A DNA stretch of 15,041 nt from assembly GCA_002497025.1 (NCBI GenBank), contig DAMG01000080.1, forward strand, positions 7,339 to 22,379, read 5' to 3'. The notes beneath the pieces were generated by a model that did not search any database, was not told where the DNA came from, and saw only the letters and a list, made by a program, of their open reading frames with translations. Position numbers and translations under genes: made by a program. Shown here one piece after another: positions 6,761 to 13,642 of this stretch. The DNA comes from Euryarchaeota archaeon UBA126 (lineage in GTDB: Archaea; Thermoplasmatota; Poseidoniia; Poseidoniales; Thalassarchaeaceae). Numbering within the stretch: position 1 is the stretch's first letter; every line of letters begins with the position of its first letter.

Positions 6761-7640
6761 AGCGTCTCCTCCTCATTTGGTAATCTTCAATCGCTTCGTA
6801 TAGGTCTCTTCGACCGAAAGATGGCCAATGTACATCGGAGAAGTATAGTTCTGAGTACGCTATCTGCCACAAAAGGAAATTCGAAACCCTTTCCTCACCC
6901 GAGGTTCTGATTACTAAATCAGGGTCGGGTAAATCTGCAGTATAGAGTCTATTTGAGATAGTTGATGGGTCGATTGAATCGAGTTCAATCGTTCCAGAAG
7001 CATGGTCCTTGGCAATTTCCTTGACAGCATCAACAATTTCCTCTCTACCGCCATATGCAAGACAGACTGTGAATAGGAAATCGCTGTATTGCGAGGTTTC
7101 TTCTTCTGCTTTTTTGATTGCATTTTGAACTCTATCAGGAAGTAGTTCCTTTCGTCCTACTACCTGAACTCGAACCTTGTTATCATGAATCAATGGGTCC
7201 TGTGAAATTTCTTCCAGTCCAGATACATAGAGATCGAATAGCGTCTCGAGTTCAGTATCATCTCGAGATGAGAGGTTTTCAGTAGACAATGCATAGACGG
7301 TTAGGTAAGGTATCTCTAGGTCGAGAATCCAACGCATAACTTCCTTCAATTTCTGTTTTCCAGCAGAGTGTCCTGCTTCGGTTTGTAGCGAACGGCCCCA
7401 AGCAAATCTACGATTACCATCCATAATCATTGAGATGTGCTTTGGCATCATTTCAGGGCCAGAAGAAACCACTCTTTCACGAAGCCGACTCCTTCTGATT
7501 CTGTCAGTACGAGAGATGAAACTCCATGCTAGCCGTGAATTCGCAACCCATCTAGCTGGGGTGGCAATAATTCGCCACCGTAGTAGCCAATGAGCAAGAG
7601 CATCAATTCTGCGCCCTAACGCACTGCGGGTTCTTCCCAT
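6750..7640 (-). CDS. uppS: Cis-prenyltransferase (polyprenyl diphosphate synthase)
   Basis: This enzyme extends an allylic diphosphate with isopentenyl diphosphate in cis geometry to build the long lipid carrier (undecaprenyl or dolichyl type) used in glycan assembly at the membrane. Conserved regions are all present: HISMIMDGNRRFA with the catalytic Asp74 and Arg77/78, GHSAGKQ (90-96), TVYALSTEN (114-122), LAYGGREE (194-201), and RTSGEERVSNFLLWQIAYSE (245-264) with the diphosphate-binding arginines and the metal-binding Glu264. At 296 residues it is longer than bacterial UppS; the first 62 residues form a basic, Arg- and Trp-rich extension absent from E. coli UppS that may sit on the membrane. 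ATG 7640 is used. It lies 67 bases after the HAD gene and overlaps the Nudix gene. Confidence 0.95.
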   Translation of the reverse strand: MGRTRSALGRRIDALAHWLLRWRIIATPARWVANSRLAWSFISRTDRIRRSRLRERVVSSGPEMMPKHISMIMDGNRRFAWGRSLQTEAGHSAGKQKLKEVMRWILDLEIPYLTVYALSTENLSSRDDTELETLFDLYVSGLEEISQDPLIHDNKVRVQVVGRKELLPDRVQNAIKKAEEETSQYSDFLFTVCLAYGGREEIVDAVKEIAKDHASGTIELDSIDPSTISNRLYTADLPDPDLVIRTSGEERVSNFLLWQIAYSELYFSDVHWPSFGRRDLYEAIEDYQMRRRRYGS

Positions 7641-7707
7641 GCCTAAACCAAATGCCTACTGCGCTAAAGGTCGTCGGCGGCAAAGGTTCGCATTTGATTT
7701 ACAAAAA

Positions 7708-8253
7708 TCACTCAAAAACAAGGTCTGCTGAATCCCCTACCTTATCCAAGAGGCCCCTCTCAGGATTTACTACGATTACCTGTCCTGCATGATTCCAAAC
7801 AGGAATGTCATGAATGCTATTTCCGGCGTATCCAAATCTTTTCTCACCATATCTTGCAATCAATGCCTCGGCCTTCTTGTGATCTCTCAGATTGATGTTC
7901 CCATCCGATCCCATTACATCGTCAAACAAACCGACATGTGCTGCGATTATCTCAGCCACCAATCGGTCCGATGCAGTTGCTAAAATGAGTTTCCTTCCTC
8001 TAGCACTTTCTCCGGTTAACCAGTCAACAAATGATTCGTGGTACTGTAATTCATCAGGGTCAAATTTGAGCTGACGAGCAAGATTCTTCTTCCATTTCGC
8101 TCTCTTTCCTGTCAATTCAAGAAATATTGTCGAAAATATCGTCCATGGTTTACGGAGAAAAACACGCTTAGCGCTCATCACACTCATGTCAGTCAGAATT
8201 AGTGTGCCATCCATATCGACGGCCAACGGCATCTCAACCGGTGCCTCCATCAT
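7708..8253 (-). CDS. HAD-superfamily phosphatase, like the HAD half of UbiA-HAD fusion proteins
   Basis: With ATG 8253 the product has 181 residues. HAD motif I is DMDGTL (nucleophile Asp13, acid Asp15), motif II is ATAS (about 92-95), motif III Lys is in DHKKAEAL (about 126), and motif IV is GYAGNSIHDIPVW, with Asp149 as magnesium ligand. The pattern of PLAVDMDGTL, LTGKRAKWK, GRKLILATAS, FDDVMGSDGNINLRDHK and YAGNS--D-PVW follows the N-terminal HAD domain of UbiA-type prenyltransferase fusions, but here no UbiA part follows. It should be a magnesium-dependent phosphatase. Its place just upstream of the cis-prenyltransferase suggests a polyprenyl-linked phosphate substrate (inference). Starts at 8310, 8250 and 8232 are also in frame; 8250-8253 suits the family and leaves room for a promoter. 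Confidence 0.85.
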   Translation of the reverse strand: MMEAPVEMPLAVDMDGTLILTDMSVMSAKRVFLRKPWTIFSTIFLELTGKRAKWKKNLARQLKFDPDELQYHESFVDWLTGESARGRKLILATASDRLVAEIIAAHVGLFDDVMGSDGNINLRDHKKAEALIARYGEKRFGYAGNSIHDIPVWNHAGQVIVVNPERGLLDKVGDSADLVFE

Positions 8254-8395
8254 AGCCAATCGTCTAGTCAATCCCGAATCAAGCCTTTGGAATGTAAAGA
8301 ACTCCCCCAACCGATTCCATCAAGCCCTCATTGCGCTTCGCCCGGTCGTGTCGCAGTCTGATTCAGCCTTCAACAGCGCATGGCGCCCAGCCGCA

Positions 8396-9622
8396 ATGGT
8401 GGAGGTCGATTGTGACACAGAGGCTCCTACAGGCTTCACAGCCCATCTAATGAGGGGAATGAGGTTCAGACTAAACCTACTTGAGCCAGAAGAATCTCTT
8501 GCCACTGTCGAAGGTTGGAATACTGCAACTGATGGATTGGAACCCTGGGGGGATGTTCCGGCTGAAGTAAGCAGTATTCGAGCAGAGGCCACGGATAGAG
8601 GGCCAGTATACCACATAGAGGCGGCAGATGGTAGTTGGATAGCCGAGGTACAACCATGGGGGGGACCAAATCTTCGACCACGCTCACGTATCGCCCCAGA
8701 AGCTTCGAATATCCCTTGTGGAGGGTTTCAGCATGATGAATTGGATTTAATTCTCCTGCGTAGAGATCAATCTGCAATTACGGATGCAAAGTCAGTTCTC
8801 ATGGATCATCTTCAGCGTAATGATTTGAAGTCGGCGAAAGCACTCATCTACCGTTGCGGGGCTAACCTAGGAGATTATCACAAAGTTGCAGAAGAGGAAT
8901 GGACAAATCCTCCGGACCAGAAGCGCTGGAATGAGAGATTTGGAGAAATCGAACAGCGTCTGAAAGCCTCTGCTCTCTGGAGAGCTCCATTTACTCGAGG
9001 GGCCCCAGCGACCCTCAGTATCGGAGATGTTCGTTTCAGTATGTTCTCACAAGATGAGAAGGGTAGGATGACAATCAGACTAGGCCCTTCTAGGCTTGCT
9101 CATGGTCTCATTGAAACCAACCTAGATCTCCCAGCAATTCGAGACCTAGCAAGCCTAATGCATGACTTATCTCGCCTACATTGGAATTCAGAAACCGAGT
9201 TAGAAATAATCCATTTAAGGGCTGCTTTGATTCATGGCTGGTCGTCAAAAGCACCCCCAAAATGGTGTAGTAAACGTTCCTTTAGTGCTCACACAGGTGG
9301 AGTGGTTATTTGGGAATATGAGCAAGCAATGCTAGATGTTGTAGAGGCAGTATCTCACCAATCGGGTAGACCAGAACCGGCAGTTACCATTATCGAAAAA
9401 GTTCCACTGTTGCAGAAGTCTCTATTCAATTCTCGAATTCTATCTGCCATTTCAACAATGTCTGGAATCCTCGGAATAATGGGTATAGGGAATTGGATTA
9501 GACTCGCAAACGAGGGAGATATGGTATTCCCATCAACTCCGATTGTTCTAATCGCAATCGCGATATTCCTCCGTTATCGATATCACTCAGCGGCACCACC
9601 TGCCGAAGAGTCAATTCATTGA
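8396..9622 (+). CDS. Unrecognised protein with degenerate APH-like kinase outline and two C-terminal membrane helices
   Basis: From ATG 8396 the product has 408 residues. The middle resembles the outline of aminoglycoside/choline-phosphotransferase kinases: a helix with LGDYHKVA (158-165), a linker with conserved-looking Trp and Arg, then PATLSIGDVRFSMF (204-217) where such kinases have the catalytic HGDLxxxN loop, then MTIRLG (225-230) where they have the metal-binding IDF/IDW, then the helix RDLASLMHDL (249-258). The His, the loop Asn and the metal-binding Asp are replaced by Ile, Met and Arg, and the N-lobe strand WIAEVQ (81-86) has no Lys, so a catalytically dead kinase fold is my inference. 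Hydrophobic segments at about 345-366 and 380-393 would anchor it, followed by a short polar tail. ATG 8450 and 8459 are alternative starts. Its stop abuts the convergent mutase stop. Confidence 0.7.
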   Translation: MVEVDCDTEAPTGFTAHLMRGMRFRLNLLEPEESLATVEGWNTATDGLEPWGDVPAEVSSIRAEATDRGPVYHIEAADGSWIAEVQPWGGPNLRPRSRIAPEASNIPCGGFQHDELDLILLRRDQSAITDAKSVLMDHLQRNDLKSAKALIYRCGANLGDYHKVAEEEWTNPPDQKRWNERFGEIEQRLKASALWRAPFTRGAPATLSIGDVRFSMFSQDEKGRMTIRLGPSRLAHGLIETNLDLPAIRDLASLMHDLSRLHWNSETELEIIHLRAALIHGWSSKAPPKWCSKRSFSAHTGGVVIWEYEQAMLDVVEAVSHQSGRPEPAVTIIEKVPLLQKSLFNSRILSAISTMSGILGIMGIGNWIRLANEGDMVFPSTPIVLIAIAIFLRYRYHSAAPPAEESIH

Positions 9623-10222
9623 TCACTCTAATCGGCTAATTTTTCCATTGTCAAATTCGTAGTACATAGGAACTCCAGTAGGAATCTCAAGCTTGGTAAT
9701 TTCCTCTGGCGAAATTTCCTCGATGTGCATTACAATTGAACGTAATGAATTACCATGTGCGGCTACAAGGACATTCATTCCCGAATCAAGATCAGGAATG
9801 ATTTCCTCGACAAAATATGGGATTGTTCTCTCAGCGGTCATTTCCAATGATTCGCCGCCTGGTGGAGGAACGTCAAAAGAACGCCTCCAGATATGGACCT
9901 GTTCAGCTCCATGGATTTCTGCAGTCTCCGCCTTGTTCAGCCCCTGCAAGTCACCATAGTGTCTTTCATTCAATCTCTCATCTTGTTTGGTAGGAATTTC
10001 TCCTGACACTCGGTTCTTACCCATCACAATTTCAGCAGTTTTTTGAGCGCGGATTAATGCACTAGTATGTACAACATCAAAGCGAACATCGGCTAATTGT
10101 TCTCCAGCCGTCGCAGCCTCGCCCTCTCCTTTTTCTGAGAGTTCGACATCAGTCCAACCAGTGAAGCGATTAGTCGCATTCCACACTGATTGGCCATGCC
10201 TAATCAGTACCAGTATTGTCAT
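9623..10222 (-). CDS. gpmA: Phosphoglycerate mutase, 2,3-bisphosphoglycerate-dependent
   Basis: This histidine-phosphatase-superfamily enzyme interconverts 3- and 2-phosphoglycerate through a phosphohistidine. The 199-residue product has the catalytic motif RHGQSVWN with His9, the FTGWTDVELSEKG stretch typical of true dPGM, SALIRAQKTA with Arg58, RLNERHYGDLQGLNK (83-97) with acid/base Glu86, the PPPGGESL loop (119-126), and AAHGNSLRSI with His156. These together favour genuine mutase over a general phosphatase of the same fold, although it is shorter than the roughly 230-250 residues of bacterial GpmA, which may reflect a trimmed C-terminal tail. It follows the MscS gene by 18 bases on the same strand, so the two are probably co-transcribed. 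Archaea more often use the cofactor-independent enzyme, so bacterial ancestry is possible. Confidence 0.92.
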   Translation of the reverse strand: MTILVLIRHGQSVWNATNRFTGWTDVELSEKGEGEAATAGEQLADVRFDVVHTSALIRAQKTAEIVMGKNRVSGEIPTKQDERLNERHYGDLQGLNKAETAEIHGAEQVHIWRRSFDVPPPGGESLEMTAERTIPYFVEEIIPDLDSGMNVLVAAHGNSLRSIVMHIEEISPEEITKLEIPTGVPMYYEFDNGKISRLE

Positions 10223-10240
10223 GAATCGCGCCCCTCTAAA

Positions 10241-11356
10241 TCAGCGACGTAAGCGCGGTTCATGGAATGTTAGACTGCAATCTTTCGCGATTTCCTTGGC
10301 AAGAAGTAGCAAATCTTCAGTCATTTCGCGTTGCGAAGAAGAAGATTGTACTGAATAAAAATTGCAAGATACAGTTACCTTCGAAGGGCCGAAGGCGTTT
10401 ATCTTCACCCAAGAATCATCATCCTTGACCGCTCTAGGGTCGTCTTTGACTTTCGCCAATAATTTCTCGCAGAAATCCTTCAGGGAAGCGGGGTCTGAGT
10501 CTGCTTCAAACTCAAAGCTTGGCTGAATTCTTCGGAATCTTCGCTGACTAAAATTCTCAACTGGTGAATTGACCAAGTTTGAATTTGGAACTGTAATCAG
10601 AGTATCAGCCGAAGACCGGATCAATGTGGTACGCAGACCAATCTGCACCACTTCACCCTCAATGTCCTCAACAAGAATCCAATCTCCGACATTGAATGGT
10701 TGGTCTATGATTATCGAAATAGCACCGAAGATATTTGCAACACTGTCTCTAGCAGCCAATGCTAGTGCAAGACCAGTAATACCTAGACCGGCGATTAACC
10801 CATTCAAATTTAGGCCGAAAAGACCTGCAACTACGAATGCTGCAAGAAGTGCAACCACGAGATGTCCAACCGATTCAGCTACACTTGCAAGTGAGCGTCT
10901 ACTAGCTGCGTTCTCTTCTCCCTCAACGACAATGAAAGCGTCAAGATAGTCCACTAGTCGATATGCTGCAAGCAACATTCCGAGTAGGAAGAAGGTGAAG
11001 GACCACTCAATGGCGTTTTCAGCGATCGAAGAATCCCATACTGGTTCCGAGTTATTTTGTAACCAAGACATCATTTCTGAGAAGATTAGGAATCCCATCA
11101 TCCAACCTAGTGATTTTGGAGCAAGCAAGGTTTTGCCATCAATTCTATCGGATTTGGAGATTAAGTCCATAATTTTCGGGAATAGGAATCTCCTAGAGAT
11201 AATTCCACCGAATACAGAGAGTGTGATTAATCCGATGACTACGCCTATTGTGCCACTAGAAAATCCTAGAAAAATATCTTCTCCGACCATGAAATCATTC
11301 AATGTGTCGACCAGAAATCCAGCACCCTCAGCGGAGGTCTCCTCGCTATCTTGCAT
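10241..11356 (-). CDS. MscS-family mechanosensitive channel
   Basis: Small-conductance mechanosensitive channels are membrane heptamers that open under tension to release solutes in osmotic downshock. With ATG 11356 (MQDSEETSAEG) the product is 371 residues. Hydrophobic helices lie at about 32-54, 82-99, 117-137 and 162-182, followed by the Gly/Ala-rich pore helix (about 185-217) containing GLGITGLALALAARDSVAN. The beta domain follows directly with DQPFNVGDWILVEDIEGEV and VPNSNLVNSPVENFS, both MscS hallmarks, and then the mixed alpha/beta C-terminal domain. The two additional N-terminal helices relative to E. coli MscS are common among larger members. The start is supported by a TATA-like box 27 bases upstream. 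A reading from 11380 would run into that box and is rejected. Mutase gpmA follows after 18 bases. Confidence 0.93.
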   Translation of the reverse strand: MQDSEETSAEGAGFLVDTLNDFMVGEDIFLGFSSGTIGVVIGLITLSVFGGIISRRFLFPKIMDLISKSDRIDGKTLLAPKSLGWMMGFLIFSEMMSWLQNNSEPVWDSSIAENAIEWSFTFFLLGMLLAAYRLVDYLDAFIVVEGEENAASRRSLASVAESVGHLVVALLAAFVVAGLFGLNLNGLIAGLGITGLALALAARDSVANIFGAISIIIDQPFNVGDWILVEDIEGEVVQIGLRTTLIRSSADTLITVPNSNLVNSPVENFSQRRFRRIQPSFEFEADSDPASLKDFCEKLLAKVKDDPRAVKDDDSWVKINAFGPSKVTVSCNFYSVQSSSSQREMTEDLLLLAKEIAKDCSLTFHEPRLRR

Positions 11357-11378
11357 GGTTTTGCCGTCGACCAACCCC

Positions 11379-11386
11379 ACATAAAT
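11379..11386 (-). promoter_or_regulatory. TATA-like box of the mscS-gpmA unit
   Basis: Read on the minus strand this is ATTTATGT, preceded by a G-rich tract (CGGGGG), with its centre about 27 bases before ATG 11356. That is the archaeal spacing from TATA box to transcription start, so the transcript would begin at or near the start codon and be leaderless. No Shine-Dalgarno sequence precedes the ATG, which agrees. The call is by eye and a transcription-start map would decide. Confidence 0.45.
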
Positions 11387-11455
11387 CCCCCGTCGGTCCT
11401 ATGGACCGAGTTGCGAGACGTTGAATACCCACTGCGATGTCGCCAACATGTTCCC

Positions 11456-13642
11456 ATGGCGAGCAGCAATTCATCTTCGGCCTCTGACGAAGTTTATCGA
11501 GCCCGCAGAATACCCGCCATAGCCCTAATTTTACCACTTCTGCTTTCCGTAGCGGCTCCGATTGCAATGGTTACACCTGTATTAGCTCAAGATGCCGAAT
11601 CAGGCCTTGCTCCTGAGGACATATGGTCAGATGATTATGTCAATCAGATATTTCCTTGGGCTCACGAATCAAATGACCAGTTGCAATTCCGATCCTACCA
11701 TGACTATTTCTCAATGAAGGATAGGATGCAGTTCCTTGCAGACCGTAATCCGAACTTCCTAGAATACCACGAAGGACTCTTGGGTGGAGTAAATGCAAGA
11801 GGAGATGAAATGACTGCTACCGAATATGAGGGTTGGTATTACAATCACAGAAGCCCTTGGATGAAAATTACAGCAAATGTTGGCGATGGGGAATACAATG
11901 AATTCAACGGTGATAATGGAAATTATGCTGACAGACCCGACATCATGCTTGTAGGAAACCACCATGCACGGGAATGGATGTCTTTCGAGGTGCCAATGTT
12001 CTTTTTGGAACAGTTGACCTACTACTATGGAATGGCTGGTATCGATAACGATGGCGACGGACTAATTGACGAAGATGGATGGGATGGAGTCGACAACGAT
12101 GGAGATTGTCTAAGTTTGAACGCATCTGCTCAGGACTCCAATGGAGATGGAATTGCTTGCGGCCCTGGAGATTTAGGCGTTGACGAAGATTTCTCTGAGC
12201 AGTTCATCACAGACATGGTCAATACTCGTGAAATATACCTGATTCCAATGTTGAACACAGATGGAGTAAGATATGACATGGAAGAATACTGTGGCCCAAC
12301 AGCATGGGAAAATTGCTACCGCAGTGGTTGGAGAAAGAATCTACGAGACAATACTGTGACCGGTGTCACCCCTCTTCCAGACATCGATGAAGAAGTAGAT
12401 TCTTCTTGTGATGGAGTAGATTTGAATCGAAATTATCAGTATGAGTGGGGAGCACCTTTGGGGGCAACAGGCCCTCTATTCCCCGGAGCATGTTATTCAT
12501 CCGGTCCGAATAATGATGTTTACAATGGACCCGTGAACTACGAAGATAATGACGGCGATGGCCTGATCAACGAAGATCATGTTGATGGTAGTGATGATGA
12601 TGCAGACGGGCAAATCGACGAAGATTGGCTTGGAGGAAATAGTGAGCCTGAGACAAAATTCATTCAAGACATGACAGAAATGAATGATGACGATGGAGAT
12701 GGTGCATCCGAATTCAAGGCTACATTGTCCTGGCACTCGTTTTCCGAATTGGTACTGTGGCCATGGGGTCATTGCACAGATTGTGATAATCCCGATCAAG
12801 AATTCTTGGAATACCACGGTAATATAATGGGGGATATGACCGAATATACGGCTTTACAGTCTTCTGATTTGTATCCAACTACAGGAGACTTTTGTGATTG
12901 GCATTATGGTGTCCACAATTCATACTGTTACACTATGGAAATTGGTAATGCGTTCCATGAATATCCCGAAGATATTGCTCATATCGCAGTTCGCAATGTC
13001 GGGGTTCCATGGTACATGGTTGAAATCGCTGACGACCCGAGATATAGGGCAGTTGTCGGAATAGAGAATACCACTGGCACGCAATGGATAGATATGCCCT
13101 CAGATGTAATGGTTCCATCGAAAGGAGAAATTCCAATTGGTATGTGTCTCGACTCCACATTCCCATTCACATCAGATATCAATCGTACTCATCTGATGTG
13201 GAGATTGGTTGAACCAACTCGTCAGCAGGATGATTTTGGTCCAACAGAATGGATTTCTGTTAGTTGGAGCATGAGTGAATTTATTGAAAAAGATGAGAAT
13301 TGTATTCTACTGGACGGTTCTAATGGAACCCGTATTGTATCTCATATACCATTGCCAGATACAGCAGTTGGGAAAATACAGTATAAGGCTATGCTAGGCA
13401 CTACAAATGGCGCATTCCCATTCACATATCCAGACTCTGATACTGCAAATTATTACGAATTATCTATTCCTTATCGAGCACCATTTGGTTCGGGAATACT
13501 TGCCTTGTTGATGTTCGCTTTCATTGCAACTATGGTTTGGGGTGGACTCGGATTTACCCTAAGGGCAATGTTCGACGACGAGGGCGGAGTAATTGGTTTA
13601 CCCGATGATCAAAGTCACCTTATCGATGAGGAGGATATCTGA
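11456..13642 (+). CDS. Secreted, membrane-anchored M14 zinc carboxypeptidase with calcium-type inserts
   Basis: The 728-residue product starts at ATG 11456 with a signal peptide: a basic stretch (RARR, about 15-18), a hydrophobic core and a VLAQD cleavage region near residue 45. The M14 catalytic residues are present: zinc ligands His170 and Glu173 in NHHAREW, substrate Arg293 in GWRKN, Asn324-Arg325 in VDLNRN, third zinc ligand His427 in SWHSFSELVLWPWG, and catalytic Glu495 in CYTMEIG. Aspartate-rich DxDxDG segments (about 196-235, 362-391 and 410-419) interrupt the domain between these motifs. A C-terminal extension of about 200 residues ends in one membrane helix (about 656-678) and an acidic cytosolic tail. 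It should trim peptides outside the cell. An in-frame start at 11351 lacks a signal and overlaps the divergent mscS gene. The transporter start overlaps its stop. Confidence 0.94.
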   Translation: MASSNSSSASDEVYRARRIPAIALILPLLLSVAAPIAMVTPVLAQDAESGLAPEDIWSDDYVNQIFPWAHESNDQLQFRSYHDYFSMKDRMQFLADRNPNFLEYHEGLLGGVNARGDEMTATEYEGWYYNHRSPWMKITANVGDGEYNEFNGDNGNYADRPDIMLVGNHHAREWMSFEVPMFFLEQLTYYYGMAGIDNDGDGLIDEDGWDGVDNDGDCLSLNASAQDSNGDGIACGPGDLGVDEDFSEQFITDMVNTREIYLIPMLNTDGVRYDMEEYCGPTAWENCYRSGWRKNLRDNTVTGVTPLPDIDEEVDSSCDGVDLNRNYQYEWGAPLGATGPLFPGACYSSGPNNDVYNGPVNYEDNDGDGLINEDHVDGSDDDADGQIDEDWLGGNSEPETKFIQDMTEMNDDDGDGASEFKATLSWHSFSELVLWPWGHCTDCDNPDQEFLEYHGNIMGDMTEYTALQSSDLYPTTGDFCDWHYGVHNSYCYTMEIGNAFHEYPEDIAHIAVRNVGVPWYMVEIADDPRYRAVVGIENTTGTQWIDMPSDVMVPSKGEIPIGMCLDSTFPFTSDINRTHLMWRLVEPTRQQDDFGPTEWISVSWSMSEFIEKDENCILLDGSNGTRIVSHIPLPDTAVGKIQYKAMLGTTNGAFPFTYPDSDTANYYELSIPYRAPFGSGILALLMFAFIATMVWGGLGFTLRAMFDDEGGVIGLPDDQSHLIDEEDI
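12041..12160 (+). repeat. Asp-rich calcium-type repeats inside the M14 peptidase (first block)
   Basis: The coded protein has three close copies of a D-x-D/N-G-D-G loop: DNDGDGLIDEDG, then VDNDGDC, then DSNGDGIAC. These match the thrombospondin type 3 / EF-hand-like loop that binds calcium through Asp side chains. They lie between the HxxE zinc motif and the Arg motif of the catalytic domain, so they are an insertion in a surface loop. Calcium binding is inferred from the pattern. Confidence 0.7.
12539..12712 (+). repeat. Asp-rich calcium-type repeats inside the M14 peptidase (second block)
   Basis: This block codes for EDNDGDGLINED, then SDDDADGQIDEDW, and a little later NDDDGDGASE. The loops are the same D-x-D-x-D-G type as in the first block. 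They fall between the Asn-Arg motif and the third zinc ligand, so two separate loops of one catalytic domain carry the same kind of insert. A short spacer containing EPETKFIQDM separates the last copy. Confidence 0.7.

Noticed and set aside
8186..8395. N-terminal extension of the pseudokinase-like protein
   Set aside because: It lies antisense to the HAD catalytic start (DMDGTL region) and has Ser/Asn-rich shadow composition; the true start must be beyond the HAD start.
10569..10949. Plus-strand open frame of 126 residues opposite mscS
   Set aside because: It is antisense to the conserved MscS pore helix and beta domain and shows no motif of its own.
12497..12817. Minus-strand open frame of 106 residues rich in Ile and Val
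   Set aside because: It is the complement of the Asp/Gly repeat codons (GAT and GAC read as ATC and GTC) in the M14 peptidase gene, a known source of false hydrophobic frames.
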